NCBI GenBank assembly: GCA_016463595.1
Contig: JAEMQZ010000004.1
Coordinates: 8,317 to 45,449, forward strand
Direction of reading: 5' to 3'
DNA: 37,133 nucleotides
From: Synechococcales cyanobacterium SupBloom_Metag_052
GTDB taxonomy: Bacteria > Cyanobacteriota > Cyanobacteriia > PCC-6307 > Cyanobiaceae
The position numbers and the translations under genes were made by a program. Positions 21,489-30,230 of this stretch are shown piece after piece. The notes beneath the pieces were generated by a model. The model did no database searches. It was given only the letters and a program-made list of their open reading frames with translations, and had not been told where the DNA came from. The first letter of the stretch is position 1; each line of letters begins with the position of its first letter.

Positions 21489-21950
21489 ATGGCCAAGAAG
21501 CGCGTTCAAGTGGTCCTCAGCGAGGACGTTCTCAGCCTCGGCAAGGACGGTGACCTGGTGGAGGTGGCCCCCGGCTACGCCCGTAACTTCCTGCTTCCCA
21601 CCCGTAAGGCCCTGCCCGTAACCCCCGCCGTGCTGCGCCAGGTGGAGCACCGCCGCGCCAAGGAAGCCGAGCGCCAGGCCGCCCTCAAGGCTGAGGCCGT
21701 TGCCTTCCGCACCGCCCTCGACACAATCGGCCGCTTCACGGTCAAGAAGCAAACCGGTGGCGACGACGTGCTGTTCGGCACCGTGACCAACGGTGACGTG
21801 GCTGAGGCGATCGAAACCGCTACCAAGAAGGAACTCGATCGCCGCGACATCATCGTGCCCGAAATCCACCGCACTGGCAGCTACAAGGTGCAGGTCAAGC
21901 TGCACCCCGAAGTGGTGGCCGAGATCAACTTGGAAGTGGTCAGCCACTGA
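21489..21950 (+). CDS. rplI: 50S ribosomal protein L9
   Basis: A 153-residue L9. The N-terminal rRNA-binding domain starts [14 protein letters not shown] and carries the signature [21 protein letters not shown] long charged connecting helix (about residues 58-78) follows, then the C-terminal domain ending [16 protein letters not shown] 21489 is chosen: it gives the normal family length, whereas the longer frame from 21447 would overlap the desaturase. It is followed by a strong hairpin and then dnaB; the rplI-dnaB order is common in bacteria. Confidence 0.96.
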   Translation: MAKKRVQVVLSEDVLSLGKDGDLVEVAPGYARNFLLPTRKALPVTPAVLRQVEHRRAKEAERQAALKAEAVAFRTALDTIGRFTVKKQTGGDDVLFGTVTNGDVAEAIETATKKELDRRDIIVPEIHRTGSYKVQVKLHPEVVAEINLEVVSH

Positions 21951-22026
21951 GGCCAGGTTCCTAGCCGTCTGGACCTAGCCAAACAAACGCTGCTGCGCAA
22001 AGTCCTAACAGCCCCCGGGCTGGCCC

Positions 22027-22062
22027 CAACGCCGTCAGGCCCTCCGGGGACTGGCGGCGTTG
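22027..22062 (+). terminator. Strong hairpin between rplI and dnaB
   Basis: A 12-bp stem: left arm CAACGCCGTCAG (22027-22038), right arm CTGGCGGCGTTG (22051-22062), with one T-G wobble and a 12-base loop. It lies 76 bases after the rplI stop. No T-run follows, so either termination is factor-assisted or the hairpin modulates read-through into dnaB. Confidence 0.45.
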
Positions 22063-22171
22063 CCATAGGCGAGAAACTGGGGCAAGGTTCAGCCCCTAGG
22101 GCCCAGCCAGCCCCCCCAGGACATCGGATCAAAGACCAGTTCCCCGCAGGCCAACGCCAAGCAAGCAACCC

Positions 22172-23599
22172 ATGGTGAGCGTTCCCCTGGCCAACCAGGA
22201 CCCCTCCGAGGAGGCCCCCGCGAGCGGGCGCAGGGGCTTTGGCCGCGGCCGGGAGCGCGATGGCGCCAGCTTCGAAGTCTTACCCGATTCGATTCCGCCC
22301 CAGAACCTGGAGGCGGAGGAAGCGGTGCTCGGCGGCATCCTGCTCGATCCCGATGCGATCGGCCGGGTGGCCGATGTGTTGCAGCCAGAGGCCTTCTATC
22401 TCACCGCCCACCGGGAGATTTACCGCACGGCGGTGATGCTGCACAGCCAGGGCAAACCCACCGACCTCACGGCCATGGCCGCCTGGCTGGCGGACACGGG
22501 TCAGCTCGAAAAGGTGGGGGGCAGCGGCCGGCTAGTGGAGCTGGTGGAGCGCACCCTCTCCACCGCCTCGATCGACCAGGTGGCACGCCTGGTGATGGAC
22601 AAATACCTGCGTCGCCAATTGATTCGCTCTGGCAATGAGGTGATTGCCCTCGGCTTTGACCAGAGCAAGCCCATGGAGCAGGTGCTCGATGAGGCGGAGC
22701 AAAAGATCTTTGCGATCAGCCAGGAAAAACCCAGCCAGGGCCTCACCCCCACCGCTGAGATCCTCACCAGCACCTTCAATGAGATCGAAAGCCGCTCCCT
22801 CGGCACGGCCGTGGCCGGCATTCCAGTCAATTTCTACGACCTCGATGCGATCACCCAGGGCCTGCAACGCAGTGACCTGATCATCGTGGCTGGCCGGCCG
22901 GCCATGGGTAAAACCTCGATCGTGCTCAACATCGCCAAAAATGTGGCGCAACTGCACCAGTTGCCGGTTTGTGTATTCAGCCTGGAGATGAGCAAAGAAC
23001 AGCTCACCTACCGGCTGCTCTCGATGGAAGTGGGAATCGAAAGCGGCCGCCTGCGAACTGGCCGCCTGCAGCAGGAGGAGTGGCCCCTGCTCGGCCAGGG
23101 CATCAACACCCTCGGCATGTTGCCCTTGTTCATCGATGACAAGCCCAATTCAGGCGTGCTGGAGATGCGCTCCCTCTGCCGCCGCCTGATGGCCGAGCAG
23201 GGCAAAGAGTTGGGCTTAATTGTGATCGATTACTTGCAATTGATGGAGGGCACCACCCCCGACAACAGGGTGCAGGAGATCTCGCGCATCACCCGGGGCC
23301 TCAAGGGCATGGCGCGCGAACTCAACGTGCCGGTGATTGCCCTCTCCCAGCTCAGCCGCGGCGTCGAATCGCGCACCAACAAACGGCCCATGCTCAGCGA
23401 CCTGCGCGAATCGGGCTCGATCGAGCAGGACGCCGATTTGGTGTTAATGATCTACCGCGATGAGTACTACAACCCTGAAACTGCCGATCGGGGCATCACC
23501 GAAGTGATCGTCACCAAACACCGTAACGGCCCTGTGGGCACGGTAAAACTCCTGTTTGAACCCCAGTTCACCCGCTTCCGCAACCTGGCCTCGCCCTAA
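22172..23599 (+). CDS. dnaB: Replicative DNA helicase
   Basis: A 475-residue hexameric 5'-3' replicative helicase. The N-terminal helical domain begins PQNLEAEEAVLGG (about residue 45). The RecA-like motor has Walker A GRPAMGKTS (K247), the FSLEMSKEQL segment and Walker B LIVIDYLQLM, and DLRESGSIEQDAD follows. No intein interrupts the motor, although many cyanobacterial dnaB genes carry one. An unusual Gly/Arg-rich leader (GRRGFGRGRERDG) occupies residues 19-31 before the folded domain. ATG 22172 is the start. The gene ends in a convergent four-base overlap with the desaturase on the other strand. Confidence 0.97.
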   Translation: MVSVPLANQDPSEEAPASGRRGFGRGRERDGASFEVLPDSIPPQNLEAEEAVLGGILLDPDAIGRVADVLQPEAFYLTAHREIYRTAVMLHSQGKPTDLTAMAAWLADTGQLEKVGGSGRLVELVERTLSTASIDQVARLVMDKYLRRQLIRSGNEVIALGFDQSKPMEQVLDEAEQKIFAISQEKPSQGLTPTAEILTSTFNEIESRSLGTAVAGIPVNFYDLDAITQGLQRSDLIIVAGRPAMGKTSIVLNIAKNVAQLHQLPVCVFSLEMSKEQLTYRLLSMEVGIESGRLRTGRLQQEEWPLLGQGINTLGMLPLFIDDKPNSGVLEMRSLCRRLMAEQGKELGLIVIDYLQLMEGTTPDNRVQEISRITRGLKGMARELNVPVIALSQLSRGVESRTNKRPMLSDLRESGSIEQDADLVLMIYRDEYYNPETADRGITEVIVTKHRNGPVGTVKLLFEPQFTRFRNLASP

Positions 23600-24648
23600 A
23601 CGCTAGCGCCGGCGCTAGCCCTAGTCGCCCCGGATAGGGGCACCGCCAATTGGCGATCCCCACGCCAATTGGTCAGGGTGAAGGAATCACGGTAATGGCG
23701 CGGGGTGGAGAGCAGAAGGCGCCAGGCCTCAGACCCATCCAGCAGTTGATAGCGCTCGGGGTAGTGCTCTTGCAACAGACGGCGCACCTGTGGGTAGTAA
23801 CTAGAATTGAGCCCAGGGAAAATATGGTGTTCAGTGTGGTAAGAGAAATTCAGATGCAGCAGATCAAGAATCCTCGGCACCCTCAAGGAAAGACTATTGG
23901 CAAGCGGATCGTTAATTTCAGTAAGCGGGCATAGAAGATGGTTCGTGTAGATATAGGCGATCACCCCTGCGTAACCGATCCAAATTGGTATGAAATAAGC
24001 GAGTAGCAATTTGAGTGGCTGGCCATCAAGCCAAACGATCACACCAGCATGCAGGCCAACGATAGCCAGCAGTTCGAGGCCAATCAGCAGCCGCTCCTTT
24101 TGGCTAACTCGAAAGGAGGCAGGCGTGAAATTGGGTGCCCCATCATTAAACAGCAACACCGAAGTGATCGTGCGAAAGTTATGAACGCCCCAGGCGCTAG
24201 CCAGTCCCACCACTAGCCAGAGTGGCCTAACCGTGTCGGAGGGAGTGACCAGGTGTTGAATGCGCTTGCCCCAGGTGGCCGGCTGCGATTCGAGGTAGCT
24301 GCGATCGGGATCTGAAAGGCTATTGGTGGAGCTGTGGTGCTCGCGGTTGTGCACCGCCTGCCAGAGGGTTGGCGGCATCCAGAGCAGGGCTAGGCCGAGC
24401 AGGCCGACAGCCCGGCGCCAGGCTCGACCCCGCAGGGAGCTGCCATGCAGCAGGTCGTGGCTGGTAAAGAGAAGTACAATTACACTATTACCCATCACTA
24501 GGGCAAACGGTAGAAACGCCAGGGGCCACCAACCCGGCCAGCGGTCTAGCTGGTCAGCCATGGCCCAGCCCAAACCAAGGATTGCCAGGTTGATTGCCAC
24601 CAAGGCCAGCCGGTTTGGGTCAGTGCGAAAGGCCTCAGCGGGCAGCAA
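23596..24648 (-). CDS. Membrane fatty acid desaturase (different class from the DesC pair)
   Basis: A di-iron membrane desaturase of the fatty-acid desaturase family, with boxes HDLLHGS, HNREHHSSTN and YHTEHHIFPGLN and four or more hydrophobic segments. The boxes differ from the DesC pair and are closer to front-end/acyl-lipid types; the substrate cannot be told. As called it is 350 residues from TTG 24648. The frame stays open for 45 more codons to TGA at 24784-24786, with no ATG, GTG or TTG in between, and includes SYARRLRP directly before the TTG, which looks like part of the protein. The true start may be ATT 24732 (peptide APTTQDRS...), giving 378 residues. The third positions are less GC-rich than in dnaB, suggesting separate ancestry. 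Confidence 0.85.
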   Translation of the reverse strand: MLPAEAFRTDPNRLALVAINLAILGLGWAMADQLDRWPGWWPLAFLPFALVMGNSVIVLLFTSHDLLHGSSLRGRAWRRAVGLLGLALLWMPPTLWQAVHNREHHSSTNSLSDPDRSYLESQPATWGKRIQHLVTPSDTVRPLWLVVGLASAWGVHNFRTITSVLLFNDGAPNFTPASFRVSQKERLLIGLELLAIVGLHAGVIVWLDGQPLKLLLAYFIPIWIGYAGVIAYIYTNHLLCPLTEINDPLANSLSLRVPRILDLLHLNFSYHTEHHIFPGLNSSYYPQVRRLLQEHYPERYQLLDGSEAWRLLLSTPRHYRDSFTLTNWRGDRQLAVPLSGATRASAGASV

Positions 24649-24891
24649 AGGGCGTAGGCGGCGGGCATAGCTAGCCGCGGGCTGATAGTCGAACGACCCG
24701 GTTGCCGATCGGTCTTGTGTAGTAGGCGCAATGATGGCGTCTGGACCCGTGGCAACGGGTGAAGTCGGGACGGCGATGGGGCTTCAGCTCACTCAACCCA
24801 TTTTGGTAGCTTCTGGCTCCAACCGGGACCGTTAGGCTGGCTCAAAGCCCCTAAAAACCTCCAATACGGATCCTTCAAACCTGGGCAGCCC

Positions 24892-26850
24892 ATGGGTCAA
24901 CCGGGCGCGATCTCCCTCCTGCCCATGAGCGCCCCCAGTCCCGCCAGCGAATCCTTTGACCTGATCGTCGTCGGTGGCGGCCACGCGGGCTGCGAAGCGG
25001 CCCTGGCGGCGGCCCGCCTGGGACTATCGACGGCCCTATTCAGCCTCAACCTCGATCGGATCGCCTGGCAGCCCTGCAACCCAGCCGTGGGCGGTCCGGC
25101 CAAGAGCCAGCTGGTGCATGAGGTGGATGCCCTCGGCGGCGTGATCGGCCGGCTGGCCGATGCCACCGCCCTGCAGAAGCGGGTGCTCAACGCCAGCCGC
25201 GGCCCGGCCGTGTGGGCCCTGCGCGCCCAGACCGACAAACGCCAATACGCCCGCCAGATGCTGCAACTGCTGCAGCACACCCCCAATCTCGCCCTGCGCG
25301 AGGCCATGGTGACCGGCCTGGAAACCGCCGGCAGCGCCGAGGCTGGCGACCTGCGGATCACCGGCGTACGCACCTACTTCGGCAGCGTTTACGCCGCCCC
25401 GACCGTGATCCTCACCACCGGCACCTTCCTGGGGGGCCAGATCTGGGTGGGCAACCAATCGATGGCGGCGGGCCGGGCCGGCGAACAGGCGGCCGAGGGG
25501 TTGAGCGAGGCCCTGGTGGCCCTGGGCTTCCGGCTCGATCGGCTCAAAACCGGCACCCCGGCCCGGGTCGATCGCCGCAGCGTCGCCCTCGACCAGCTCG
25601 AAGAGCAACCCAGCGATGCGGCCGATCGCTTCTTTTCGTTTGATCCCGCCGCCTGGGTGAGCGGTGAGCAGATGAGTTGCCACATCACCCGCACCACGGC
25701 CGCCACCCACCAGCTGATCCGCGACAACCTCCATCTCACGCCGATCTACGGCGGCTTCATCGACAGCAAGGGCCCCCGCTACTGCCCCTCGATCGAGGAC
25801 AAGATCGTGCGCTTCGCCGATAAGGAGAGCCACCAGATCTTCCTAGAGCCAGAAGGCCGCGACACGCCCGAGCTTTACATCCAGGGCTTCTCCACCGGCC
25901 TGCCGGAACGGTTGCAACTGCAATTGCTGCGCACCCTGCCGGGGCTGGAGCAGTGCGTGATGCTGCGGCCCGCCTATGCCGTGGACTACGACGTGCTGCC
26001 GGCCACCCAGTTGCTGCCCTCGCTGATGACCAAGCGGGTGGCGGGGCTGTTTACGGCCGGCCAGCTCAATGGCACCACCGGCTACGAAGAAGCCGCCGCC
26101 CAGGGCCTGGTGGCGGGCCTGAATGCGGCGCGTCACCTGGGCGGCCAGGCGCCGGTGCACTTCCCACGCGAAGGCAGTTACATCGGCACGATGATTGACG
26201 ACCTGGTGACCAAGGACCTGCGCGAGCCCTACCGGGTGCTGACCAGCCGCAGCGAATACCGGCTCGTGTTGCGGGGCGACAACGCCGACCAGCGCCTCAC
26301 CCCCCTAGGCCGGGAGCTGGGCCTGGTGGATGACCGCCGCTGGCAGATCTTTAGTGAGAAGCTGGCGGCGATCGCGGCGGAAACCCGGCGCCTGGAAACG
26401 GTGCGGCTCAAGGCCAGTGATCCGGCGGCGGCGGCGGTGGAGGCCGAAACCGGCGCGCCGATCAAGGGTTCGATCACCCTGGCCGACCTGCTGCGCCGCC
26501 CCGGCATCCACGCCCGGGACCTGGTGCGCCATGGCCTGGCCGCTGCCGACCTGCCGATCGAGGTGGGCGAAGCGACCGAGATCACGATCAAATACAGCGG
26601 CTATCTGGCCCGCCAGCAACAGCAGATTGATCGCCAGAAAAAACAGGAACACCGGCCGATTCCCCCAGGCATCGATTACGCCTCCCTGGCCACCCTTTCG
26701 CGCGAAGCCCGCGAAAAACTGGCCCTGCGAGCGCCCCTCACCCTGGGCCAGGCCGCCCGCCTACCCGGCGTTAGTCCGGCGGACATCGCCGCCTTGATGC
26801 TCTGGCTGGAACTGCAACAGCAGCGCCAGCGGTCTGGCCAATGCCGTTAA
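24892..26850 (+). CDS. mnmG: tRNA uridine-5-carboxymethylaminomethyl modification enzyme MnmG
   Basis: A 652-residue FAD protein that, with MnmE, modifies the wobble uridine U34 of several tRNAs. The N-terminal dinucleotide-binding motif is [12 protein letters not shown] (about residues 26-37). The family signatures [36 protein letters not shown] and [12 protein letters not shown] are present, as is the C-terminal [11 protein letters not shown] block. ATG 24925 ([10 protein letters not shown]) is an alternative start that would remove eleven residues. It is divergent from the desaturase. Family identity is certain. Confidence 0.96.
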   Translation: MGQPGAISLLPMSAPSPASESFDLIVVGGGHAGCEAALAAARLGLSTALFSLNLDRIAWQPCNPAVGGPAKSQLVHEVDALGGVIGRLADATALQKRVLNASRGPAVWALRAQTDKRQYARQMLQLLQHTPNLALREAMVTGLETAGSAEAGDLRITGVRTYFGSVYAAPTVILTTGTFLGGQIWVGNQSMAAGRAGEQAAEGLSEALVALGFRLDRLKTGTPARVDRRSVALDQLEEQPSDAADRFFSFDPAAWVSGEQMSCHITRTTAATHQLIRDNLHLTPIYGGFIDSKGPRYCPSIEDKIVRFADKESHQIFLEPEGRDTPELYIQGFSTGLPERLQLQLLRTLPGLEQCVMLRPAYAVDYDVLPATQLLPSLMTKRVAGLFTAGQLNGTTGYEEAAAQGLVAGLNAARHLGGQAPVHFPREGSYIGTMIDDLVTKDLREPYRVLTSRSEYRLVLRGDNADQRLTPLGRELGLVDDRRWQIFSEKLAAIAAETRRLETVRLKASDPAAAAVEAETGAPIKGSITLADLLRRPGIHARDLVRHGLAAADLPIEVGEATEITIKYSGYLARQQQQIDRQKKQEHRPIPPGIDYASLATLSREAREKLALRAPLTLGQAARLPGVSPADIAALMLWLELQQQRQRSGQCR

Positions 26851-26939
26851 TCTGACCTCCTTACCTGGGCCTGCTGTTGGCGACGCGCCGTGCCATCAAC
26901 CATTCCAGGGCCTTCTGGGAGCTGAAGGCTGAACAGGTG

Positions 26940-27860
26940 ATGGACAGGGTGTTTAGCAACGCCGCCCAGACCTATCCCCATCCCCCCGGACTTCCTACCC
27001 CCCAAGAGGCCGCCGCCAGCGAGCCGATGATCGAGGTGGAGGTGCGGGAAGAACCGTCGCCGGCAACCCCATTGTCCCGGCCCAGGGGCCCGTGGCGCGC
27101 CCCTTCGTTCTGGACTGGGGGGCCAGTCCGATCAGCCGGCAGCTCGCGGGAGGGCCGCTGGCCCGGATCCGCACGCTTGGCGGCCTGGAACCGGGCCACC
27201 CATCCCAAGCACAAGCTTCTGGCCCTGGGATCCCTGGCCGTGTTAACCGGGGCCACCTCGCTGGTGTGCTGGCACGGCTGGAACCAGGCCAGCCTCGACC
27301 TACGCCAGGAACGCACCCTCTGGCTGCTGGAACGCCTCAAGGGCCTGGACAGCGCCGATCCCTCCAGGACCCAGGCCTCCAGCGCCAGCCCCCCAGGCCC
27401 GACCGGCGCCAAGACCTCCACAGACGCGGCCGCCTCCCAGGACAACGCGGCGACGTCAACCGCCAGCAGCGTGCCACCACCGCCGCCGGATGAACCCTGG
27501 ATCCAGCAGCTGGCCCAACTGCCCGGCGCGCTACTGCCAGGTACCCGCCAGAGCGAGGTGCTGCGGGTGCCCGTCAGTGGCCCGCTCAACCGGCCCGCCC
27601 CGCCAGCCAGCGGCTCGGCTAGCCCGGCAGGCCGCCAGGCCCCGGCCGCCCAGGGGAGTGCCCCCGAACTGGTGGGGGTGGTGCAGGTGGCGGGCCGGCC
27701 GGGCTCGGCCATCTTCCAGCTGGGCACCAGTTCCACCAATGCCCTGGTGGGCGAGCTGATCGGCTCCAGCGGCTGGCGCCTAATCGCCACCGCCGCGGAC
27801 TCGGCCGTGATCGAGCGGGGCGGCGTGCAACGGCGAATCGCCATTAGCAGCGGCTTCTGA
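26940..27860 (+). CDS. Single-pass membrane protein with GspC/PilP-like C-terminal domain
   Basis: A 306-residue protein with a cytoplasmic N-terminus rich in Pro/Arg and a single hydrophobic helix (LLALGSLAVLTGATSLVCW, about residues 91-110). A long Pro/Ala/Ser-rich linker follows (about 130-235). The C-terminal region (about 238-306) has the form LVGVVQVAGRPGSAIFQLG, then VGELIGSSGWRLIATAADSAVIE. This matches the shape of the periplasmic homology-region domains of GspC and PilP, which connect inner-membrane and outer-membrane secretion or pilus parts (family knowledge; the match is by eye). No other pilus or secretion gene is nearby. The start is uncertain: TTG 26877 in the same frame adds 21 residues. 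Chorismate lyase follows 62 bases later. Confidence 0.65.
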   Translation: MDRVFSNAAQTYPHPPGLPTPQEAAASEPMIEVEVREEPSPATPLSRPRGPWRAPSFWTGGPVRSAGSSREGRWPGSARLAAWNRATHPKHKLLALGSLAVLTGATSLVCWHGWNQASLDLRQERTLWLLERLKGLDSADPSRTQASSASPPGPTGAKTSTDAAASQDNAATSTASSVPPPPPDEPWIQQLAQLPGALLPGTRQSEVLRVPVSGPLNRPAPPASGSASPAGRQAPAAQGSAPELVGVVQVAGRPGSAIFQLGTSSTNALVGELIGSSGWRLIATAADSAVIERGGVQRRIAISSGF

Positions 27861-27922
27861 ACCGGCCCTCTGCCTAGCTTGAACGGCCCCAAGCGGCCCA
27901 GGGACCTGGCCGGATCGAGGCC

Positions 27923-28588
27923 ATGACCCCATCTCCTCCCTTGCCCTCCAGGCTGCTGGGCTCCCCTGAGGTCCTCTGGCAGGCCCCCTTTCAAGAGGTG
28001 GTGGCGGCCCAGGCCGGCCAGCAGCTGAGCGGGCCCTGGCGCCTGTTGCTCCTGGGCGATGGCAGCCCCACCCGCCACCTGCAACTGCTCAGCGGCCTGG
28101 CGGTGAACGTGGAGCTGATCGCCATGGAACCGGAGCCCCTGGCCGGGCCCGAGGCTCCGGCTGAGGTGGCGGACCTGGCCCCACCGCTGCTGCGGCGCCA
28201 GGTGTGGCTGCGCTGCGGCCAGGACTGCCTGGCCTGGGCCGAGAGCTGGTGGAACCAGGAACAGGCCGACCGGCACCTGGGCCAGCGGCACCAACCGATC
28301 TGGCACAGCCTTACGGCGAACCGGGCCGAGCTCTACCGGGAGGTGGATGGCCTGGCCCAGGTGACTGCCCCCTGGTTGGAGGAGCGGTTTGGCAGGCCCG
28401 GCCCCTTCTGGAGCCGCCATTACCGCTTCTTCCGCGGCGGCAAGGAACTGACCGTGATCCGCGAAGTGTTTTCACCCCAATTGGAGCGCTGGCTGGGCCC
28501 CAGCCTGGGTGCCGCCGAACGCTCCACCACGGACCCCCATCCCGGGGAAACGTCAGGATTACAACACAACGATTTGCGAACTCTGTAA
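27923..28588 (+). CDS. Chorismate lyase (UbiC-like, DUF98), plastoquinone pathway
   Basis: A 221-residue protein of the cyanobacterial chorismate-pyruvate lyase family, which makes 4-hydroxybenzoate as the head-group precursor of plastoquinone (established for the family). Diagnostic blocks are GDGSPTRHLQLLSG, RQVWLRCGQDCLAWAESWW, PIWHSLTANRAELYREVDGL and WLEERFG-RPGPFWSRHYRF. It is cytosolic, without a signal peptide. The C-terminal tail after about residue 190 is variable and Thr/Pro-rich. The next gene's frame is open across the end of this one, but its likely start lies beyond the stop. Confidence 0.85.
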   Translation: MTPSPPLPSRLLGSPEVLWQAPFQEVVAAQAGQQLSGPWRLLLLGDGSPTRHLQLLSGLAVNVELIAMEPEPLAGPEAPAEVADLAPPLLRRQVWLRCGQDCLAWAESWWNQEQADRHLGQRHQPIWHSLTANRAELYREVDGLAQVTAPWLEERFGRPGPFWSRHYRFFRGGKELTVIREVFSPQLERWLGPSLGAAERSTTDPHPGETSGLQHNDLRTL

Positions 28589-28619
28589 CAACCTGGGGCC
28601 AGGAGCGCTTGACAGCTTG

Positions 28620-28635
28620 CCGCATTCAGGTGCGG
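28620..28635 (+). promoter_or_regulatory. Small hairpin in front of the 28644 gene
   Basis: Perfect 5-bp stem CCGCA (28620-28624) / TGCGG (28631-28635) with a six-base loop. It ends eight bases before ATG 28644, where it could mask the ribosome site. A TTGACA hexamer lies at 28609-28614, but no -10 follows at a normal distance. Confidence 0.25.
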
Positions 28636-28643
28636 TGGCCAGC

Positions 28644-29225
28644 ATGAAACGAGATTGCTGCCTCGCCATGGAGCTGCCTGCCTCCGCCAATCCTGACCTC
28701 TGGCTCACGCTCACGGGCCTGGGCCGCATTTACGGCATCTCCGCGGTCCATTGCGGCCGCCTCCTCAGCGACGCCGGCCTACGCGATCACGACGGCCAGC
28801 CCAGCCAGCGGGCCCTAGACGACAAACTTGCCTACCAGCGCCATCCCCAGCACGGCAGCCGCCATGCCCTTTGGCAGCGCCAAGGCTGCTCCGCCATCCT
28901 CGAGGCCGGCGGGCTGGTGCCAATGGTGCATACCACCTTGGTGGAGCAATGGGTAGCCCTGCTCTCGGCCCTTGAGGCTGGCTCCCCCTCAATCAGCACC
29001 TCCGCCGAGCAGATGGCGGAAGACCTGCCCAAGGGATTGGTGGAACCGGTCAACCGCCAACTGCGAAAGATCGGCTGCAGTTTCCAGGTGAGCCGCCTCC
29101 GGCCAACCAGCAACCCGAAGCAAGGCGCCTGCCCAGTCGCCAGCTCCAGCTCCGAGCCCAGCATCCCCAGGGTGGGCTCCCGCCGCCCTAACCACAGCAA
29201 CGGCGCCGTGTCCCTGGCCAGCTGA
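28644..29225 (+). CDS. Conserved protein of unknown function
   Basis: From ATG 28644 (193 residues); ATG 28668 is an alternative. The frame is open to 28509, but those residues overlap chorismate lyase and are lower in GC. I do not recognise a family. The first 100 residues are well-ordered (LWLTLTGLGRIYGISAVHCG, then GRLLSDAGLRDHDGQPSQ), resembling a winged-helix or DNA-binding type start followed by HALWQRQGCSAILEAGG. The C-terminal third is Ser/Pro-rich and probably disordered. A small hairpin (CCGCA/TGCGG, 28620-28635) sits just before the start. No metal or active-site pattern is visible. Confidence 0.6.
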   Translation: MKRDCCLAMELPASANPDLWLTLTGLGRIYGISAVHCGRLLSDAGLRDHDGQPSQRALDDKLAYQRHPQHGSRHALWQRQGCSAILEAGGLVPMVHTTLVEQWVALLSALEAGSPSISTSAEQMAEDLPKGLVEPVNRQLRKIGCSFQVSRLRPTSNPKQGACPVASSSSEPSIPRVGSRRPNHSNGAVSLAS

Positions 29226-29291
29226 ACCTCTCGCGCCATCCGCCAACGCAGCCACCCCCACCGAGCTGGGGCACCCCCAGGCTGGGCCGGA

Positions 29292-30047
29292 TTAGGTGCC
29301 TGGGCGCCTGCGGGTGGAGCGGGGAACAGGCCGGCCGGGGCCGGCCGCTGGCTGATCAGCCTCAAAACCAGGATCGGAGGCTTGTGCGGCACCCGGACCG
29401 CCCGGCCGCTGCCAGCGGGCCACCGTGAAGTTGGCGTCATCGGGCCAATCCGGGGACCCAGCCCCCGCCGGCTCGATCCGTTCGGCCGCCTGCGGGCGGG
29501 GCGGCAACAGGGGGGTTGCCCGCCTGGAGAGGGCCTCTAGGGGGCGGCGTTGCTTGGGTTGGGATGCCTGGCTCACCGCAGATCGGCTAGGCGCTTGCAA
29601 ATCCTGGCGCCCATCCATGGGGGCCCGACTGGTGCGGGGGGCCCAGGGATCCCGGGCCGGGCCGGGGTCGAAGGCCGCCTCGGATTGGCCCCAGGGCGGC
29701 TCGGTCGCGCGGCCCCGGCCCCCCGGGGCCGGGGCCTCCCAGGGCTCGCGCCAGCCGTCGTCGTCTTCGAGCAGCCAATCGAGCTTGTCTTCCACCCAGC
29801 GGCCCAGGCCGCCCGGGCGTGGCAGCCCGCCGGCTCGCCCCCCCGGCTGCGGGCGACCGCTGGCCCTGGAGCCCGGCCTGGCCCCCGCCACGCCATCGAC
29901 GAGCTGGCGACCCGTCGCCAACCACTGATCCAACCGCTGGTCGAAGCGGGGTTCCCGGGACTCAGGCCGCGGGCCCGCTCGCAGGTCGGTCCGGCCCCCT
30001 AGCGGCGTGGCGGCGCGGCGGCGGAAGGAACGGTCGGAATCAGCCAT
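29292..30047 (-). CDS. Low-complexity Pro/Arg/Gly-rich hypothetical protein
   Basis: A 251-residue protein, mostly disordered and rich in Pro, Arg, Gly and Ala. The one ordered-looking block is around residues 85-105: GRWVEDKLDWLLEDDDGWREPWE, an amphipathic acidic/aromatic helix. The N-terminus MADSDRSFRRRAATPLGG is basic. There is no membrane segment, signal peptide or metal motif. It is transcribed away from the 47-aa ORF at 30057 (stop to start ten bases apart) and the SprT-like gene, so the three probably form one minus-strand transcript. Its acidic Trp-rich block could be a protein-docking helix (inference). Confidence 0.6.
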   Translation of the reverse strand: MADSDRSFRRRAATPLGGRTDLRAGPRPESREPRFDQRLDQWLATGRQLVDGVAGARPGSRASGRPQPGGRAGGLPRPGGLGRWVEDKLDWLLEDDDGWREPWEAPAPGGRGRATEPPWGQSEAAFDPGPARDPWAPRTSRAPMDGRQDLQAPSRSAVSQASQPKQRRPLEALSRRATPLLPPRPQAAERIEPAGAGSPDWPDDANFTVARWQRPGGPGAAQASDPGFEADQPAAGPGRPVPRSTRRRPGT

Positions 30048-30056
30048 TTCCCCAGG

Positions 30057-30200
30057 CTAAAGGGGCTTGGCGACTGGGGTGGCCCAGGCCCGGGCGCGGC
30101 CCAGTCGCAGGGCCCGCGCCCGCAATAGCCGCTCGCGACCCAGGCCCACCAAGGTGATGCCGAGGCCGCTGAACTCAAGCACCCAGAGAAAGGTGCCCAT
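30057..30200 (-). CDS. 47-residue single-pass membrane ORF
   Basis: A short frame from ATG 30200 to TAG 30057. The N-terminal half is hydrophobic (MGTFLWVLEFSGLGITLVGL), forming one membrane segment. The C-terminal half is strongly basic (GRERLLRARALRLGRARA), giving the positive-inside pattern of a small membrane protein with its C-terminus in the cytoplasm. It fits exactly between the SprT-like gene (30 bases upstream) and the gene at 29292 (ten bases downstream) on the same strand. No strong ribosome-binding site is seen. Spacing and charge layout argue for a real gene; the family is unknown. Confidence 0.5.
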   Translation of the reverse strand: MGTFLWVLEFSGLGITLVGLGRERLLRARALRLGRARAWATPVAKPL

Positions 30201-30230
30201 GGCGAGGCGGCAGCTGGTGGTCAGCGGACC

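Noticed and set aside
22172-23599. Intein in dnaB, common in cyanobacteria
   Set aside because: Length is normal and the Walker A and B regions are continuous.
26972-28420. 482-codon minus-strand frame across the GspC-like and chorismate lyase genes
   Set aside because: It crosses two plus-strand genes, one of them well supported by family blocks. No recognisable domain.
28609-28637. Promoter starting at TTGACA 28609
   Set aside because: No -10-like hexamer at 16-18 bases; the site has GCGGTG there.
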